This document shows positions 7,532 to 9,360 of a stretch of DNA of 9,360 nucleotides, in pieces. Positions within the stretch are counted from its first letter, which is position 1. Each line of letters starts with the position of its first letter. The translations under genes were made by a program, and so were the position numbers. The notes below the pieces were generated by a model. That model searched no databases. It was not told the DNA's origin and saw only the letters and a list, made by a program, of their open reading frames with translations. The stretch comes from an uncultured Oscillospiraceae bacterium (GTDB lineage: Bacteria; Bacillota_A; Clostridia; Oscillospirales; Oscillospiraceae). Where the stretch lies: the NCBI GenBank assembly GCA_944387755.1, contig CALXGC010000091.1, positions 1-9,360 of the forward strand, given 5' to 3'.

Positions 7532-7558
7532 TTAGCACTCTTCTATATAGAGTGCTAG
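7532..7558 (+). promoter_or_regulatory. CIRCE operator (HrcA binding site) of hsp20
   Basis: TTAGCACTC, nine bases, GAGTGCTAG: matches the CIRCE consensus TTAGCACTC-N9-GAGTGCTAA at 17 of 18 arm positions. CIRCE is bound by the HrcA repressor, whose activity is tuned by GroEL, so genes behind it are derepressed on heat shock. It lies 128 bases before the hsp20 start and 16 bases from the -35 of the divergent promoter. Confidence 0.95.
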
Positions 7559-7614
7559 AATTTACAATTTAGACATATTATCTGCGAGAACTGTTCATAA
7601 TTGGACTGTATAAT
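7532..7614 (+). promoter_or_regulatory. Candidate hsp20 promoter elements (two alternatives)
   Basis: Two readings are possible. TTAGCA (7532-7537) and TAGAAT (7556-7561) with an 18-base spacer would lie inside CIRCE, so HrcA would directly cover the promoter. Alternatively a perfect TATAAT at 7609-7614 has only a poor -35 (GAGAAC, 17-base spacer) and lies 50 bases past CIRCE. A TATTAT at 7576-7581 also lacks a -35. The sequence does not decide between them. Confidence 0.35.
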
Positions 7615-7632
7615 AAGGCCAAAGTTCAGAGA

Positions 7633-7667
7633 GGCCAGGGCCCCGGATAGTTGGAGCCCCCCAGGCC
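7633..7667 (+). other. Structured hsp20 5' leader hairpin
   Basis: GGCC-A-GGG on the left (7633-7640) pairs with CCC-A-GGCC on the right (7660-7667) through an A-A mismatch; the long internal part can add a few more G-C pairs. It ends 3 bases before the AAAAGGAG ribosome binding site and leaves that site unpaired, so it does not look like a classic site-masking thermometer. Confidence 0.4.
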
Positions 7668-7686
7668 GTGAAAAGGAGTTTTTACG

Positions 7687-8103
7687 ATGTATACCATGCT
7701 TCCCTTTACCCATATGAGCGACCTGTTCGACGAGATGGAGCGCAGCATGTTCCCCGCCCAGCAGCAAAACCGCCTGCCCGCCTTCCGCACCGACATCCTG
7801 GATGAGGGCGACCACTACCTGCTGGAGGCCGACCTGCCCGGCTTTCAGAAGGGGGACATCGACCTGCACCTGGAGGACGGCGTTCTGACCATCACCGCCA
7901 AGCACCAGGCGTCCGCCGGACACAAGCAGGAGGGCAAGTACATCTGCCGGGAGCGCCGGGTGGGCAGCTACGCCCGCTCCTTCGACATGAGCGGCATCCA
8001 GGAGGACGCTATCTCCGCCGCCTATGAGAACGGCGTGCTGACGCTGAAGCTGCCCAAGCAGGGCGAGGTGGTCCCCCAGAGCCGGAAGATCACCATCCAG
8101 TAA
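7687..8103 (+). CDS. Hsp20/alpha-crystallin small heat-shock protein
   Basis: 138-residue ATP-independent holdase that binds unfolding proteins and passes them to DnaK/ClpB. A short N-terminal arm (residues 1-32, with LFDEMERSMF) precedes the alpha-crystallin domain (about 33-125). This has FRTDILDEGDHYLLEADLPG, the LEDGVLTITA strand, the ERRVGSYARSF segment with the conserved Arg, and the hallmark A-x-x-x-N-G-V-L motif (AAYENGVLTLKLPK, 111-124). The C-terminal ITI (135-137) is the I-x-I anchor used in oligomer assembly. The start at 7687 has AAAAGGAG 8 bases upstream. A CIRCE element upstream indicates HrcA repression. It is followed by its own terminators, so it is a single-gene unit. Confidence 0.96.
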   Translation: MYTMLPFTHMSDLFDEMERSMFPAQQQNRLPAFRTDILDEGDHYLLEADLPGFQKGDIDLHLEDGVLTITAKHQASAGHKQEGKYICRERRVGSYARSFDMSGIQEDAISAAYENGVLTLKLPKQGEVVPQSRKITIQ

Positions 8104-8118
8104 CCGGGCGGATGTTAC

Positions 8119-8150
8119 AGCGGGCAGGTCAGGCGGCCTGCCCGCTTTCT
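8119..8150 (+). terminator. Terminator after hsp20
   Basis: A 10-bp perfect stem AGCGGGCAGG / CCTGCCCGCT (8119-8128 with 8137-8146) has an 8-base loop and is followed by TTTCT at 8146-8150. It lies 15 bases after the hsp20 stop codon. The T-run is short but the stem is strong. Confidence 0.8.
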
Positions 8151-8167
8151 CAAAAAAAACTTTTCTC

Positions 8168-8195
8168 TCCCCCTTGCATTTCGGGGGATTTTATT
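8168..8195 (+). terminator. Second terminator-like hairpin between hsp20 and clpB
   Basis: TCCCCC (8168-8173) pairs with GGGGGA (8183-8188) around a 9-base loop and is followed directly by TTTTATT. The 6-bp stem is weaker than the one before it. It would act as a backup terminator, and implies that the clpB promoter lies downstream of about 8195. Confidence 0.5.
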
Positions 8196-8206
8196 GTACC
8201 CTTGTA

Positions 8207-8233
8207 TTAGCACTTAAATAAAGGGAGTGCTAG
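8207..8233 (+). promoter_or_regulatory. CIRCE operator (HrcA binding site) of clpB
   Basis: TTAGCACTT, nine bases, GAGTGCTAG: 16 of 18 arm positions match the CIRCE consensus, with a G-T pair at the inner end of the palindrome. It lies 46 bases before the clpB start codon. A clear -35/-10 pair could not be set; TTGTAC (8195) with an A/T-rich -10 inside the CIRCE spacer is a poorly spaced candidate. Confidence 0.93.
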
Positions 8234-8279
8234 CTTAAACCGTAAACTTTGAAACCGCAGCAAAGGAGGTTTCTGACAT

Positions 8280-9360
<1,081 letters not shown>

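Noticed and set aside
3469..7535. Long plus-strand open frames (292, 503 and 354 codons) opposite the minus-strand operon
   Set aside because: They are antisense to genes with complete catalytic motifs, have no convincing ribosome sites and encode repetitive Gly/His/Gln/Leu-rich sequence typical of G/C-rich antisense frames.
7633..7680. Classic ROSE or fourU RNA thermometer for hsp20
   Set aside because: No run of U residues pairs with the AAAAGGAG site, and the nearby hairpin leaves that site free.
7441..7686. Invertible promoter or recombinase target in the 250-base intergenic region
   Set aside because: The only clear inverted repeat is the CIRCE palindrome, which is fully explained by HrcA; no paired repeats enclose a promoter.
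7555..7923. 122-codon minus-strand frame opposite hsp20
   Set aside because: Antisense shadow of the alpha-crystallin domain; no ribosome site or recognisable family.

Overview
The window looks like chromosomal DNA from a high-GC, low-oxygen-niche Firmicute, most like the gut Oscillospiraceae (Flavonifractor/Lawsonibacter-type organisms). The grounds are strong AGGAGG-type ribosome binding sites, two CIRCE operators (HrcA regulon), G/C-rich third codon positions and a LacX-type sugar epimerase. The species assignment is inference. No IS element, CRISPR array, rRNA or tRNA was seen.

Layout. Positions 1-1743 hold the 3' part of a Clp/Hsp100 ATPase with a ClpP-docking VGF loop (ClpC/ClpE type), closed by a strong terminator. 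A MATE-family efflux transporter follows (1801-3174). A perfect bidirectional terminator (3177-3208) separates it from a converging set of six genes on the minus strand. In transcription order these are a D-2-hydroxyacid dehydrogenase (7436-6453), a small serine recombinase (6415-5780), a ketopantoate-reductase-family protein (5738-4824), a Nudix hydrolase (4820-4335), a LacX/GalM-type aldose epimerase (4338-3463) and an 80-residue protein of unknown function (3451-3209). Gaps are 37, 41, 3, -4 and 11 bases, so they probably form one operon, driven by an extended -10 promoter near 7515-7487.

The right-hand part (7532-9360) is a heat-shock module on the plus strand: CIRCE, an Hsp20 small heat-shock protein, two terminator-like hairpins, a second CIRCE, and clpB, which runs off the window. 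Hsp20 holds unfolding proteins and ClpB disaggregates them with DnaK, so shared HrcA control makes sense. With the ClpC/ClpE-type gene at the left end, the window joins protein holding, disaggregation and probably ClpP-linked degradation, with a metabolic and housecleaning operon in between.

No clearly new system was found. The points most worth checking are catalytic-motif substitutions in both Clp ATPases (Gly to Asp in the second Walker A of the left gene, Glu to Asp in the first Walker B of ClpB), a serine recombinase inside a metabolic operon with no visible crossover site, and a ketopantoate-reductase-like enzyme lacking the two usual substrate-binding Asn residues.
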